Under the pieces are notes generated by a model, which was not told where the DNA came from, ran no database searches, and was given only the letters and a program-made list of their open reading frames with translations. Of a stretch of DNA of 47,019 nt, positions 24,696 through 33,222 are shown piece by piece. Every line of letters starts with the position of its first letter. Position 1 is the stretch's first letter. The stretch comes from Oscillospiraceae bacterium (GTDB lineage: Bacteria; Bacillota; Clostridia; Oscillospirales; Oscillospiraceae). The DNA is taken from positions 1 to 47,019 of the forward strand of contig JAFUFT010000024.1 of assembly GCA_017469795.1 (NCBI GenBank). The letters run 5' to 3'. Position numbers and translations under genes: made by a program.

Positions 24696-26114
24696 ATGCT
24701 TTTGATTTCCGTGTTGTTTCCCATTGTGGCGGGGGTGGCTGTTTCGGTTCCCGCCATGTCCCGGAGGCTGCGTCAGGGGTTGTACACGGCAGTCATCGTG
24801 CTGACGGATCTGTTCGGCGTACTTACGATCCTGCTGGGACGGCCGGTCACGCTGTTCCGGCTGACGGGAGATATCTCTCTGGCATTTTCCCTGGACGAGG
24901 TGGGAAGGTTTTTCCTGATCCTGGTGCTGACGGTCTATACGGCCGCGACGATCTACGCCTTTGAGTATCTGGAGCATGACGACCGGATGAACCAGTTTTT
25001 CGGATTCTGGTTCGCTTCGCTTGGCGCTATGACTGCAGCATGTCTGGCGGCCAATCTGGTGAGTCTGTATCTCTGCTTTGAAATGGCGACGCTGACCAGC
25101 ATGCCTCTGGTCCTGTATGAGCGCACCAAGGAGGCCACGCTGGGCGCTTTGAAATACCTGTTTTATTCCATTGGCGGCGCGCTCTTGGGGTTGTTTGCCG
25201 TGATGACCCTGTGTTATTATGGATTCGGTGTATTTGCACTGGGGGGGTTCCTTTCTGCGGACGCGATGGCGGCGCAGGGTCCGCTCCTGCGGGCGGCAGC
25301 CTTTGTGGGAATCGTCGGATTCGGCGCCAAGGCGGGCATGTATCCCCTCCACGGCTGGCTGCCTGCGGCCCATCCTGTGGCGCCGGCGCCGGCCTCGGCG
25401 CTGCTGTCTGGTATCGTCGCCAAAGCGGGAATTCTTGCGGTGATCCGTCTGGTGTATTTTTCCGTGGGACCGGAGCTGATCCGGGGAACCTGGGTCCAGC
25501 TTGCGTGGATGATCCTGGCGCTGCTGACGGTGTTCATGGGTTCTATGATGGCCTATTTGGAGAAGGTCACGAAAAAGCGTCTGGCCTATTCCACCGTCAG
25601 CCAGCTCAGCTATATCATGCTGGGCCTGAGTCTGCTGTGTGATGGGGGACTGCACGGCGCGCTGCTGCACGCGGCGGCCCACGCGGTGAGCAAGGGAACC
25701 CTGTTTCTCTGCGCCGGTGTGTTCATCCATAAGCTGGGCAGGCACAACGTGTCGGAGCTCCGCGGGATCGGGCGGCAAATGCCCGTTACCCTCTGGTGCT
25801 TCCTGATTGCCTCCCTTTCCCTGGTGGGCATCCCGCCTCTGGGTGGATTTGTCAGCAAGTGGAGCCTCGCGCTCACTGCGCTGGAGACGGCGCCAGGTGC
25901 CTTTGCGGTGCTAATCCCGGTGGTACTGCTGCTCTCCGCACTCCTGACGGCAGGGTATCTTCTGCCCATCGTCGTAAACGGCTTCTTCCCATCCGGGGAC
26001 GAGGACCTGCCGGTGCAGAAGGAGGAGCCCTCCGTGCTGATGACCGGTCCGATGATCGCACTGTGCTGCTGCGCCTTGCTGGCGGGACTGTTCGGCAGCG
26101 CATGGATTCCGTGA
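24696..26114 (+). CDS. MrpD/NuoM-type proton-channel subunit 2
   Basis: A 472-residue antiporter-like subunit. It has E129 (CFEMATLTS), K212 (GFGAKAGMYPLHGWLPAAHPV) and K243 (GIVAKAGI), so the proton path residues are intact. The ATG at 24696 follows a GGGGGGAG site; the ATG at 24675 overlaps the previous gene and lacks spacing. It is closer in motif to hydrogenase MbhH and NuoM-type proteins than the first subunit. Confidence 0.9.
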   Translation: MLLISVLFPIVAGVAVSVPAMSRRLRQGLYTAVIVLTDLFGVLTILLGRPVTLFRLTGDISLAFSLDEVGRFFLILVLTVYTAATIYAFEYLEHDDRMNQFFGFWFASLGAMTAACLAANLVSLYLCFEMATLTSMPLVLYERTKEATLGALKYLFYSIGGALLGLFAVMTLCYYGFGVFALGGFLSADAMAAQGPLLRAAAFVGIVGFGAKAGMYPLHGWLPAAHPVAPAPASALLSGIVAKAGILAVIRLVYFSVGPELIRGTWVQLAWMILALLTVFMGSMMAYLEKVTKKRLAYSTVSQLSYIMLGLSLLCDGGLHGALLHAAAHAVSKGTLFLCAGVFIHKLGRHNVSELRGIGRQMPVTLWCFLIASLSLVGIPPLGGFVSKWSLALTALETAPGAFAVLIPVVLLLSALLTAGYLLPIVVNGFFPSGDEDLPVQKEEPSVLMTGPMIALCCCALLAGLFGSAWIP

Positions 26115-26123
26115 GGTCGCGCC

Positions 26124-27587
26124 ATGAAACCTGTATTTCTTTTGATTCCGATTCTTCTGCCGATCCTTGGCGGTGGAGCTCTGCTGCTGATCCGTCGGGA
26201 GCTGCCACGGCAGGTCCGGAATGTGTATACGGAGATCGTGGCCAGCCTGACCAGTCTGCTGGTGGCGGGCCTTCTGGCGCTGGTTTCCCGGGAGAGCGTG
26301 ACAGTCTACAGCTTTATCCGCGGGTTTTCCATCGCTTTCCGGGCAGACGGTATGGCCATGCTGTTTGCGGGGATGCTGGCGCTGATGTGGCCCTTCGCTC
26401 AGCTCTATGCCTATGCCTATATGCGGGGCACCCAGGATGAACAGACCTTTTTTGCCTTTTATTTGATGACCTACGGGGTCACGCTGGCCATGGCCTTTGC
26501 CGCCAATCTGGTGACCATGTACGTGGCCTTTGAGATGCTGACGCTGGTGACGCTCCCGCTGGTGACCCACTACCAGAACCATGAGAGCCTGTTTGCCGGA
26601 AGACGGTATATGACCTACTGTGTGGCCGGCGCAGCGCTGGGGTTCGTGGCGGTGGTCATGGGGACCCTGGACGGAAGCGGCGCCTTCCGCTGGGGTGGCA
26701 ACCTGGGGAATCTGTTCCCGCCGGACCTGATGCTGCTGGTGTTCCTGCTGGGGTTCTTCGGCTTTGGGACCAAGGCGGCGGTATTCCCGCTGTTCCGGTG
26801 GCTGCCCATGGCCTCGGTGGCACCAACGCCGGTGACAGCGCTGCTCCATGCGGTGGCGGTGGTGAACAGCGGTCTCTTCGCGGTGGCCCGCCTGACTTTC
26901 TATGGGTTTGGACCGGACTTGCTGCTTGGGAGCTGGGTGCAGATTCTCTGTGTCCTGACGGCAGCGTTTTCCCTGGTGTTTGCGGCGGTGATGGCCTTGC
27001 GTCAGCGGCAGTTCAAACGACGGCTGGCCTATTCCACCATGAGCAATCTGTCCTATATGCTCTTTGGCGTGTCCCTGATGACGCCGGCCGGATTTCTCGG
27101 CGCGCTGGCTCATATGCTCTTCCACGGGGTCATCAAAATGTCGCTGTTTCTCTGCGCCGGCGCATTTATGCATGTCACGGGCAAAGAGTATATCTTTGAA
27201 ATCAACGGCGCGGGACGGAAAATGCCGGTTACCTTCGGATGTTATACACTGGGTGCGCTGAGCCTGACCGGTATCCCGCTGTTCTGCGGATTTGTATCGA
27301 AATGGAGACTGCTGACCGCGGGGCTTGACGCAGGGACTGCGGCGGGCCGAGTCGGCGCGGCCGCCTTGCTGATCTCCGCTTTTCTCTGTGCCATCTATAC
27401 GTTGACCATCAGCGTCCGGGCGTTCTTTCCCTATGATGAGGAGGGACTCCGGCAGAACGGGGTCCGGGAAGCAGAGTGGCAGATGCTACTGCCCATTGTG
27501 CTGTTTACGGTGCTGAATCTGGCGTTCGGCGTCTGTTCCGGGCCGGTACTTGCGTTCCTGAGGCAAATTGCGGAGGGGGTCATCTGA
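26124..27587 (+). CDS. NuoL/M-type subunit 3, TM8 lysine changed
   Basis: A 487-residue antiporter-like subunit with E137 (AFEMLTLVTLP) and K217 (GFGTKAAVFPLFRWLP). The site aligned with the TM8 lysine of its neighbours reads AVAVVNSGL, giving N248. Other family members, including NuoL, can lack this lysine, so this is a difference and not proof of loss. Its stop overlaps the next start by 1 bp. Confidence 0.9.
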   Translation: MKPVFLLIPILLPILGGGALLLIRRELPRQVRNVYTEIVASLTSLLVAGLLALVSRESVTVYSFIRGFSIAFRADGMAMLFAGMLALMWPFAQLYAYAYMRGTQDEQTFFAFYLMTYGVTLAMAFAANLVTMYVAFEMLTLVTLPLVTHYQNHESLFAGRRYMTYCVAGAALGFVAVVMGTLDGSGAFRWGGNLGNLFPPDLMLLVFLLGFFGFGTKAAVFPLFRWLPMASVAPTPVTALLHAVAVVNSGLFAVARLTFYGFGPDLLLGSWVQILCVLTAAFSLVFAAVMALRQRQFKRRLAYSTMSNLSYMLFGVSLMTPAGFLGALAHMLFHGVIKMSLFLCAGAFMHVTGKEYIFEINGAGRKMPVTFGCYTLGALSLTGIPLFCGFVSKWRLLTAGLDAGTAAGRVGAAALLISAFLCAIYTLTISVRAFFPYDEEGLRQNGVREAEWQMLLPIVLFTVLNLAFGVCSGPVLAFLRQIAEGVI

Positions 27588-29602
27588 TGGGAACTGTGAT
27601 CATAATACTGCTTCTGATCTTCCCGATGGCCGCATCTCCGGTGGTGTTTGCTCTCGGCCGGAAGAAAGAATCGTGGCTGGAGCGTGCGGTGGCGGTGGTG
27701 ACCGGACTGGAACTGCTTCTGGCGGTGCTGCTCTGGCGATTCCCTGGTGCGTGCAGCGTGCCGGAGGTGCTTTCCCTGGGACTGAGTTTTCAGGAAGACG
27801 GATTCCGGCGGGTCTACAGTCTGGTGACGGCGCTCCTGTGGTTCGGAACGACGCTCTTCAGCCGGGAGTATTTCCGGCATGAGCGGGAACATCTGGCATC
27901 CTACTGGGCGTTTATCCTGTTGACACTGGGCGCGGCGCAGGGCGTCATGCTGTCGGCGGATCTGATGACTACCTATGTGTTTTTTGAGATCCTCAGCCTC
28001 AGCTCCTTCCCCTGGGTGCTGCAGGAGCGGACGGAGGATGCCATCCGCGCCGCCTGCACCTATCTGGCGGTGGCAGTGTTCGGCGGATTGATACTGCTGA
28101 TGGGTCTGCTGCTTCTGAGTCACGAGACGGGAACACTGGCCTATGCGCAGCTTCCCGGCGCCCTGAGCAGCGGAGATTCGGGACGGCTGCTTGCCGCCGG
28201 AATCTGCATCCTGCTGGGATTCGGAGCCAAGGCGGGCATGTTTCCGCTGCATGTCTGGCTGCCTAAGGCCCATCCGGTAGCGCCGGCGCCTGCCAGTGCG
28301 CTTCTGTCCGGCCTTCTGACCAAGGTGGGCGTATTCGGGATCCTCATGACGGCTACCTCTGTGTTCCCGGTGAATGAGGCCTTCGGTATTCTGATCCTGA
28401 TACTGGGCACAGTGACCATGGTCCTGGGTGCGGTGCTGGCGGTTTTCTCCGTGAACCTGAAGCGCACGCTGGCCTGTTCCTCCATGTCGCAGATCGGCTT
28501 TATTCTGGTGGGGATTGCCGCGGCGGTGATCTCCGGAAGCCACGGAAGCGGGGAGGGTACAACGCTGGCGCTCTCCGGGACGGTACTGCACATGGTGAAT
28601 CACTCCATGCTCAAGCTGGTGCTGTTCCTGACGGCAGGAGCAGCGGCCATGAACCGCCATACGCTCCTGCTGCGGGAGCTGCGAGGCTGGGGGCGGAACA
28701 AACCGCTGCTGAAGATCCCATTCGGCATTGCGGCCCTGGGCATCAGCGGTGTGCCGCTGCTGAACGGTTATCTGTCCAAGACGCTGCTGCATGAGGGACT
28801 GCTTCACGCCATGGAGGGTCCATTTGCAGGTATGATGCGGGGGGTAGAGGTGCTGTTCCTGATCTCCGGAGGTCTGACGTTTGCCTATATGCTGCGGCTC
28901 TATCTGTGCCTGTTCCATCAGAAGAACGACGACGATTCCCTGCAGGCCAGCTATGATCGGAAAGACCGATACCTGACAGGCCTGTCTGCGGGGGTGATCT
29001 GGGCAGGCGCGGCTGTGCTGCTGGTTTTGGGGTTTCCGCCTGCGGCAACGGCGTTGGCAGGCGTCATGACGGATTTGCCGCTCCGTCACTTTGAACCCCT
29101 GGCCTGGGAGAACCTGCGCGGCGCGCTGATCTCACTGAGCGTGGGCGGGGCTGTCTATCTGCTTCCGGTCCGGATCTTGCTGGCCCCCGGAGGCCGGGAT
29201 CGGGATCTCTGGCCTAAACGGCTCGATCTGGAGGACCGGGTGTACCGGCCGCTCCTGCTGATGGTGCTTCCCGGGATGCTTGGGCGGGCGGCCCGACTGT
29301 TTGGAGAAAACCTGCTGCTGCGGCCTGTATGCCGGGGATTGGTGTTCCTCGGGTCGCTGCTGGGAAGAGCCATGGATACCAGCGTAGACGGACTGATCCT
29401 GCTGGCGCGGGGGACGTTCCTGCGGGAGGAGCGGGTCCGGGATGGTAGCCGGAGAAGGAAGAATCCGCAGCTCCAGACGCTCCGGCAGGCGACGGAGGAG
29501 GCGCTGGGCCAGGTAGTGGACAACTTCTCCTATGCGATGATGATGACCTGTGCCGGCATTGTGCTGATCCTGGTCCTGCTTGTGAGCCTGCTGCTGCGAT
29601 AG
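27587..29602 (+). CDS. NuoL/M-type subunit 4 with long C-terminus
   Basis: A 671-residue subunit. The core has E134 (FFEILSLSSFP), K215 (GFGAKAGMFPLHVWLPKAHPV) and K246 (LLTKVGV). After about residue 500 there is a longer C-terminal region: a helix-rich domain, a basic charged stretch (about 610-630) and a final hydrophobic helix. This may be a lateral element joining the channel subunits, as the NuoL extension does, but that is inference. The ATG at 27587 follows GGAGGGGG. Last gene of the operon; a terminator follows. Confidence 0.9.
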   Translation: MGTVIIILLLIFPMAASPVVFALGRKKESWLERAVAVVTGLELLLAVLLWRFPGACSVPEVLSLGLSFQEDGFRRVYSLVTALLWFGTTLFSREYFRHEREHLASYWAFILLTLGAAQGVMLSADLMTTYVFFEILSLSSFPWVLQERTEDAIRAACTYLAVAVFGGLILLMGLLLLSHETGTLAYAQLPGALSSGDSGRLLAAGICILLGFGAKAGMFPLHVWLPKAHPVAPAPASALLSGLLTKVGVFGILMTATSVFPVNEAFGILILILGTVTMVLGAVLAVFSVNLKRTLACSSMSQIGFILVGIAAAVISGSHGSGEGTTLALSGTVLHMVNHSMLKLVLFLTAGAAAMNRHTLLLRELRGWGRNKPLLKIPFGIAALGISGVPLLNGYLSKTLLHEGLLHAMEGPFAGMMRGVEVLFLISGGLTFAYMLRLYLCLFHQKNDDDSLQASYDRKDRYLTGLSAGVIWAGAAVLLVLGFPPAATALAGVMTDLPLRHFEPLAWENLRGALISLSVGGAVYLLPVRILLAPGGRDRDLWPKRLDLEDRVYRPLLLMVLPGMLGRAARLFGENLLLRPVCRGLVFLGSLLGRAMDTSVDGLILLARGTFLREERVRDGSRRRKNPQLQTLRQATEEALGQVVDNFSYAMMMTCAGIVLILVLLVSLLLR

Positions 29603-29615
29603 GTTGACATAATTT

Positions 29616-29649
29616 CCCCATCTGCGTCTGCCGCGCGGATGGGGATTTT
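29616..29649 (+). terminator. Terminator of Mrp operon
   Basis: CCCCATC with GATGGGG, plus inner GCG/CGC pairing, followed by ATTTTT. Confidence 0.85.
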
Positions 29650-29658
29650 TGAAATAGT

Positions 29659-29687
29659 TTGACGATTGCTGGATCTGTGAGTAAAAT
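29659..29687 (+). promoter_or_regulatory. Promoter of ttcA-like gene
   Basis: TTGACG (29659-29664), a 17-bp spacer and TAAAAT (29682-29687), 32 bp before the ATG. Confidence 0.75.
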
Positions 29688-29719
29688 AAAGCTGATATCA
29701 GCACAGATGGAGTGAGACA

Positions 29720-30568
29720 ATGGCACGGAATATGGAGTATCATCAAAAGGTGGAGCAGAGCCTGCTGAAAAAATACCGGAAGGAGCTCTGGACACCGTTC
29801 ATCACAGCAGTGAACCGGTATGAACTGATCCAGCCCGGAGACAGAATTGCCGTTTGCATCTCGGGAGGCAAGGATTCCATGTGCATGGCAAAGCTCATGC
29901 AGGAGGTTCAGCGTCACGGGAAGGTGTCCTTCGAGACGGAGTTTCTCGTCATGGATCCCGGCTACAACGCGGCCAACCGGAGGAAGATTGAAGAAAATGC
30001 CGCAGCGCTGCAGGTGCCGGTCACGATCTTTGAAACCAACATTTTCGATGTGGCCAACCGCACGGACCGAACGCCATGCTATTTGTGTGCCAGAATGCGC
30101 CGCGGGCACCTGTACAGCAAGGCCCGTGAACTGGGCTGCAACAAGATTTCTCTGGGGCACCATTTCAATGACGTGATCGAGACCGTGGTGATGAGCATGT
30201 TCTTCGGAGGCCAGCTCCAGTCCATGCCGCCCAAGCTCCACAGCCGGAATTTCCCCGGTATGGAGCTGATCCGGCCCATGTATATGGTCCACGAGGAGGA
30301 CATTATCGCCTGGGCCAGATATAACGGACTGGAGTTCATCCAGTGCGCCTGCCGGTTTACGGAGCAGTCCGCGGCCTATGAAAGCGGGTCGAAGCGCCGG
30401 GAAATCAAGCTGCTTTTAAAGTCCATGAAGCAGAACAATCCGGACATCGAAAAGAGCATTTTCCGCAGCGTGCACAATCTGCATCTGGATACCATGGCCG
30501 GATTCAAAACGGAGGGACAATGGCATTCGTTCCTGGAGCGGTATGAGAGCCTTGCGCCGGAGGAATGA
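29720..30568 (+). CDS. PP-loop ATPase, TtcA-like tRNA thiolase
   Basis: A 282-residue enzyme of the TtcA/TtuA group. The ATP-binding PP-loop SGGKDS lies at 48-53. The Cys pair C120/C123 (PCYLCARMRRG) and a later Cys in QCACRF are the likely 4Fe-4S and thiolation site. The LGHHFNDVIETVVMSMFFGG segment is characteristic. Such proteins adenylate a tRNA base and replace oxygen by sulfur, usually 2-thiocytidine. It is monocistronic. Which base it acts on is not certain because related PP-loop enzymes are easily confused. Confidence 0.85.
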   Translation: MARNMEYHQKVEQSLLKKYRKELWTPFITAVNRYELIQPGDRIAVCISGGKDSMCMAKLMQEVQRHGKVSFETEFLVMDPGYNAANRRKIEENAAALQVPVTIFETNIFDVANRTDRTPCYLCARMRRGHLYSKARELGCNKISLGHHFNDVIETVVMSMFFGGQLQSMPPKLHSRNFPGMELIRPMYMVHEEDIIAWARYNGLEFIQCACRFTEQSAAYESGSKRREIKLLLKSMKQNNPDIEKSIFRSVHNLHLDTMAGFKTEGQWHSFLERYESLAPEE

Positions 30569-30581
30569 AGCTCCGGGCGAC

Positions 30582-30649
30582 TATTATGTGCTTCAATGCT
30601 GCTCCAGGAACGGGAGAGTTCACAATTTAAACATAAAACGCACATAATA
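30582..30649. promoter_or_regulatory. Long-spaced inverted repeat before nucleotidase-like gene
   Basis: TATTATGTGC (30582-30591) and GCACATAATA (30640-30649) are perfect 10-bp complements separated by 48 bp, just upstream of the next promoter. It may be two regulator half-sites or a weak terminator-like stem. Confidence 0.45.
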
Positions 30650-30663
30650 TCACCATATTTTTG

Positions 30664-30692
30664 TTGAAACCACCTGACCGGAGGGATATAAT
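30664..30692 (+). promoter_or_regulatory. Promoter of nucleotidase-like lipoprotein
   Basis: TTGAAA (30664-30669), a 17-bp spacer and TATAAT (30687-30692). Confidence 0.85.
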
Positions 30693-30724
30693 AACGGTAT
30701 CTCAAAGGAAAGGATGCGAGAGAA

Positions 30725-32629
30725 ATGAAACAGAAAGGACTGCTGAGCCTGCTGCTGGTTCTGTGCCTGCTGCTCAGCCTGACTGCCTGCGGCAGCGGCG
30801 CCGCAAGCGCATCTGGGCCGGCGGAAGCGCCAGTGTCTGCGGAAGCCTCTGCGGAAGCGCTGGAAGAGGCTGCAGCTCCTGCGGAGGATGCTCCTGCCGC
30901 AGAACCGGCAAACGTTGGTAGCGCTGTGGAGACGGAGGCTTCCGCGGCGGAACCCGCAGAACCTGCGGAGCCGGATATTGACTGCGACGAGGTGTTTGTC
31001 GTGGTCCACACAAACGATGTCCATGGCTTCATTGACATTGAGCCCTATGTGAAAGCGGTTGCCGACGAATACAAGGCCAGGTACGGAGATCAGAATGTGG
31101 TCACTGTCTCTGCCGGCGACGTGTTTGCAGGCGGCAATGCCGTGGCGCACCTCTATAACGGCGAGACTATCCCACCTGTCATGGACGCGGCGGGCTACGA
31201 TCTGCTGGCACCGGGCAACAATGACTTCAACCTGGGCGGGGATCAGCTGCTGGTGCTTGCCGGGATGTTTGACCGGACCCAGGTGATCTGCGCGAATCTC
31301 TTTGCGCAGATCCTGGATGAAAACGACGAGGTGGTCGTAGACGAGGACGGATATCCCGTACAGGGAGAGACCATTTTTGACCGGACCATGACCCGTGAAA
31401 CCGCGGGCGGCGTCAAGGTGGGACTGTTTGGCCTGACCGTTTCCGGCGGCCCCATCAACGACAGCTTCGCCGGAATGGGTTCCATCCAGGCGGCACAGGA
31501 GGCTGTGGACAGCCTGCAGAGCGAGGACTGCTCCGTGATCGTGGGCGTTGGCCATACGGGCTGGAACGACGATCTGGTGACGCCGAACGCCAACGACACC
31601 ACCTCCGCCGAGCTGGTGAAGGAAGTGCCTGGGATCGACGTGTATGTGGACGGCCATACCCATTCCATCATCGGCGATGGAAACGGGTGGGTCTGCCCGG
31701 AGACCGGGACCCTGGTGAATCAGGCCTCCTGCAAGGGCGAATGCGTGGGCGTGATGATGCTCTATATCAAAGACGGCAAGGTCGTGGAGAAGGACGGCCG
31801 GCTGATCATGGAAGAAGAACTGAAGGCCAACTATGAGCCGGACCCGGAAGTCCAGAAGGTCGTGGATGAGGCCTGGGCAAGACTGGAATCGGACGCCGGC
31901 GAGATGTATCTGGAGAGCGAGTATTTCCTGGACGGCTACCGCACCAGCGAGAGTCCCGACGGGCGGAGCATCCGCACCGACGAGACCAATCTGGGCGATC
32001 TGGTGGCAGATTTCCTCAGGTGGTACGGCAAGACGGACGTGGGCATGATGCCCGGGTTCCGGATCCGTTCCAGCGTGCAGCAGGGCAAGATCTACACCAT
32101 CAACCTCTATGACGTATTCGCCAATGGCTGCGATCTTTATACCTTTGAAATCACCGGCGAGGAACTGCTCCAGAAGATGGCGAAGTCCCTGAATGATCTT
32201 CCGGTGGAGTCCACTCAGTTCAATCAGATCAGCGGCGCCAGCTATGGATATCTGAAGGAAAGCTCCATGACCGAAGACGGTCAGAAGGTCTTTACCATCA
32301 TCAATCCCATGGTGGGCGGCGAACCGCTGGATCCGGAGAAGATCTATACGTTGGCAGCTGACGCCGGCGGTCCGGATGCTCCGGAGGATCAGGATCCGCT
32401 GTTCTCCGGTATGGAGCCCGCGGCGGAGGCCATGGGTGAATTCCTGAAGTCCGGTGAAGCGCAGATCTTCCCGGATGTACCGATTCCTGACAACCGGATT
32501 GTGCCTATGGATGAGATTCCTGAGGGCGCGGTGATCTATGAGGTCGAGCTGGAGCCCATGCCGGAAGGCGGCCCCGGCGGACCTCCTCCCGGCGGAGCGG
32601 GCGCACCTCCGGCCCCACCGGCAGGATAA
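30725..32629 (+). CDS. 5'-nucleotidase-like lipoprotein, catalytic dyad lost
   Basis: A 634-residue lipoprotein (lipobox SLTAC, C22) with an Ala/Glu/Pro linker (about 25-85), an N-terminal metallophosphatase domain (about 90-345) and a 5'-nucleotidase C-terminal domain with TNLGDLVADFLRWYG. Predicted metal ligands remain: D98 and H100 (HTNDVHG), D132 (AGD), N165, H277 (GVGHTG), H311 and H313 (GHTH). However, the motif GNHEFD is GNNDFN (164-169), so both members of the His-Asp catalytic dyad known from E. coli UshA are Asn (N166, N169). It may bind rather than cleave nucleotides or UDP-sugars. The C-terminus is a Gly/Pro-rich tail without a cell-wall sorting motif. Confidence 0.85.
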   Translation: MKQKGLLSLLLVLCLLLSLTACGSGAASASGPAEAPVSAEASAEALEEAAAPAEDAPAAEPANVGSAVETEASAAEPAEPAEPDIDCDEVFVVVHTNDVHGFIDIEPYVKAVADEYKARYGDQNVVTVSAGDVFAGGNAVAHLYNGETIPPVMDAAGYDLLAPGNNDFNLGGDQLLVLAGMFDRTQVICANLFAQILDENDEVVVDEDGYPVQGETIFDRTMTRETAGGVKVGLFGLTVSGGPINDSFAGMGSIQAAQEAVDSLQSEDCSVIVGVGHTGWNDDLVTPNANDTTSAELVKEVPGIDVYVDGHTHSIIGDGNGWVCPETGTLVNQASCKGECVGVMMLYIKDGKVVEKDGRLIMEEELKANYEPDPEVQKVVDEAWARLESDAGEMYLESEYFLDGYRTSESPDGRSIRTDETNLGDLVADFLRWYGKTDVGMMPGFRIRSSVQQGKIYTINLYDVFANGCDLYTFEITGEELLQKMAKSLNDLPVESTQFNQISGASYGYLKESSMTEDGQKVFTIINPMVGGEPLDPEKIYTLAADAGGPDAPEDQDPLFSGMEPAAEAMGEFLKSGEAQIFPDVPIPDNRIVPMDEIPEGAVIYEVELEPMPEGGPGGPPPGGAGAPPAPPAG

Positions 32630-32643
32630 GCAGACAAATACAG

Positions 32644-32672
32644 ACGGCCGGCGGATTTCCGTCGGCCGTTTT
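32644..32672 (+). terminator. Terminator of nucleotidase-like gene
   Basis: ACGGCCGGCGG and CCGTCGGCCGT (one wobble) around ATTT, then TTTG. Confidence 0.75.
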
Positions 32673-32674
32673 GC

Positions 32675-32703
32675 TTGCCAGAGATGAAAAACTGTAGTAT
32701 GAT
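32675..32703 (+). promoter_or_regulatory. Promoter of gtrA-like gene
   Basis: TTGCCA (32675-32680), a 17-bp spacer and TATGAT (32698-32703). Confidence 0.7.
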
Positions 32704-32741
32704 AGCGGCAGATCCATTCCGAAGCAAGGAGGAAATATTTC

Positions 32742-33188
32742 GTGCAGGAATCCAGATTCTATCGTCTGATCAAGCCGCTGATCCCAAAGCCGCTGCGGCC
32801 CTTGTGTCTGAAATATCAGGAGTACCTGAGCTATCTGGTGTTCGGAGCGCTGACCACACTGGTCAATCTGATCATCTTTTATCTGCTGGTCCGGTGGATG
32901 AACTACCTGGCGGCAAATGTGATTGCCTGGATCGGGGCGGTGATTTTTGCCTATGTGGTCAACAAGCTGTTTGTATTTGAATCGGACCGCCGGGACATCC
33001 GGGGACTGGTCTATGAGATCGGGACGTTTTTTGCAGCCCGGCTGCTGTCGCTGGGACTTGAAGAGGGGATTCTGTTCCTGTTTGTGGAGCAGTTGGGGTG
33101 CAGCGCCGGGATCGTCAAGCTGATCGCCCAGATCCTGGTGGTGATTTTCAACTATGTGGCGAGCAAACTGGTGATATTCCGGAAATAA
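32742..33188 (+). CDS. GtrA-family membrane protein
   Basis: A 148-residue protein with four transmembrane helices (about 30-50, 55-75, 92-112, 120-140). The GtrA features are YLVFGALTTLVNLIIFYLL near the first helix, ANVIAWIGAVIFAYVVNKLFVFES and a closing NYVASKLVIFRK. Such proteins flip or transport lipid-linked sugars, or aid cell-surface polysaccharide synthesis. The start is GTG at 32742 with AAGGAGG upstream (9-nt spacing). No glycosyltransferase is next to it. Confidence 0.9.
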   Translation: MQESRFYRLIKPLIPKPLRPLCLKYQEYLSYLVFGALTTLVNLIIFYLLVRWMNYLAANVIAWIGAVIFAYVVNKLFVFESDRRDIRGLVYEIGTFFAARLLSLGLEEGILFLFVEQLGCSAGIVKLIAQILVVIFNYVASKLVIFRK

Positions 33189-33215
33189 AAAGGAGCCGCT
33201 GAGCGGCTCCTTTTT
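33187..33215. terminator. Bidirectional terminator, gtrA / xylB
   Basis: AAAAAGGAGCCGCT and its complement around GA, with A-run and T-run on the two sides, between converging genes. Confidence 0.9.
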
Positions 33216-33222
33216 GCTGCTG

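Noticed and set aside
23015..29089. Large minus-strand open frames opposite the Mrp operon (397, 429, 420 and 552 codons)
   Set aside because: They are shadow frames of high Arg, His and Gln content; the plus-strand proteins have clear family motifs and tight operon spacing.
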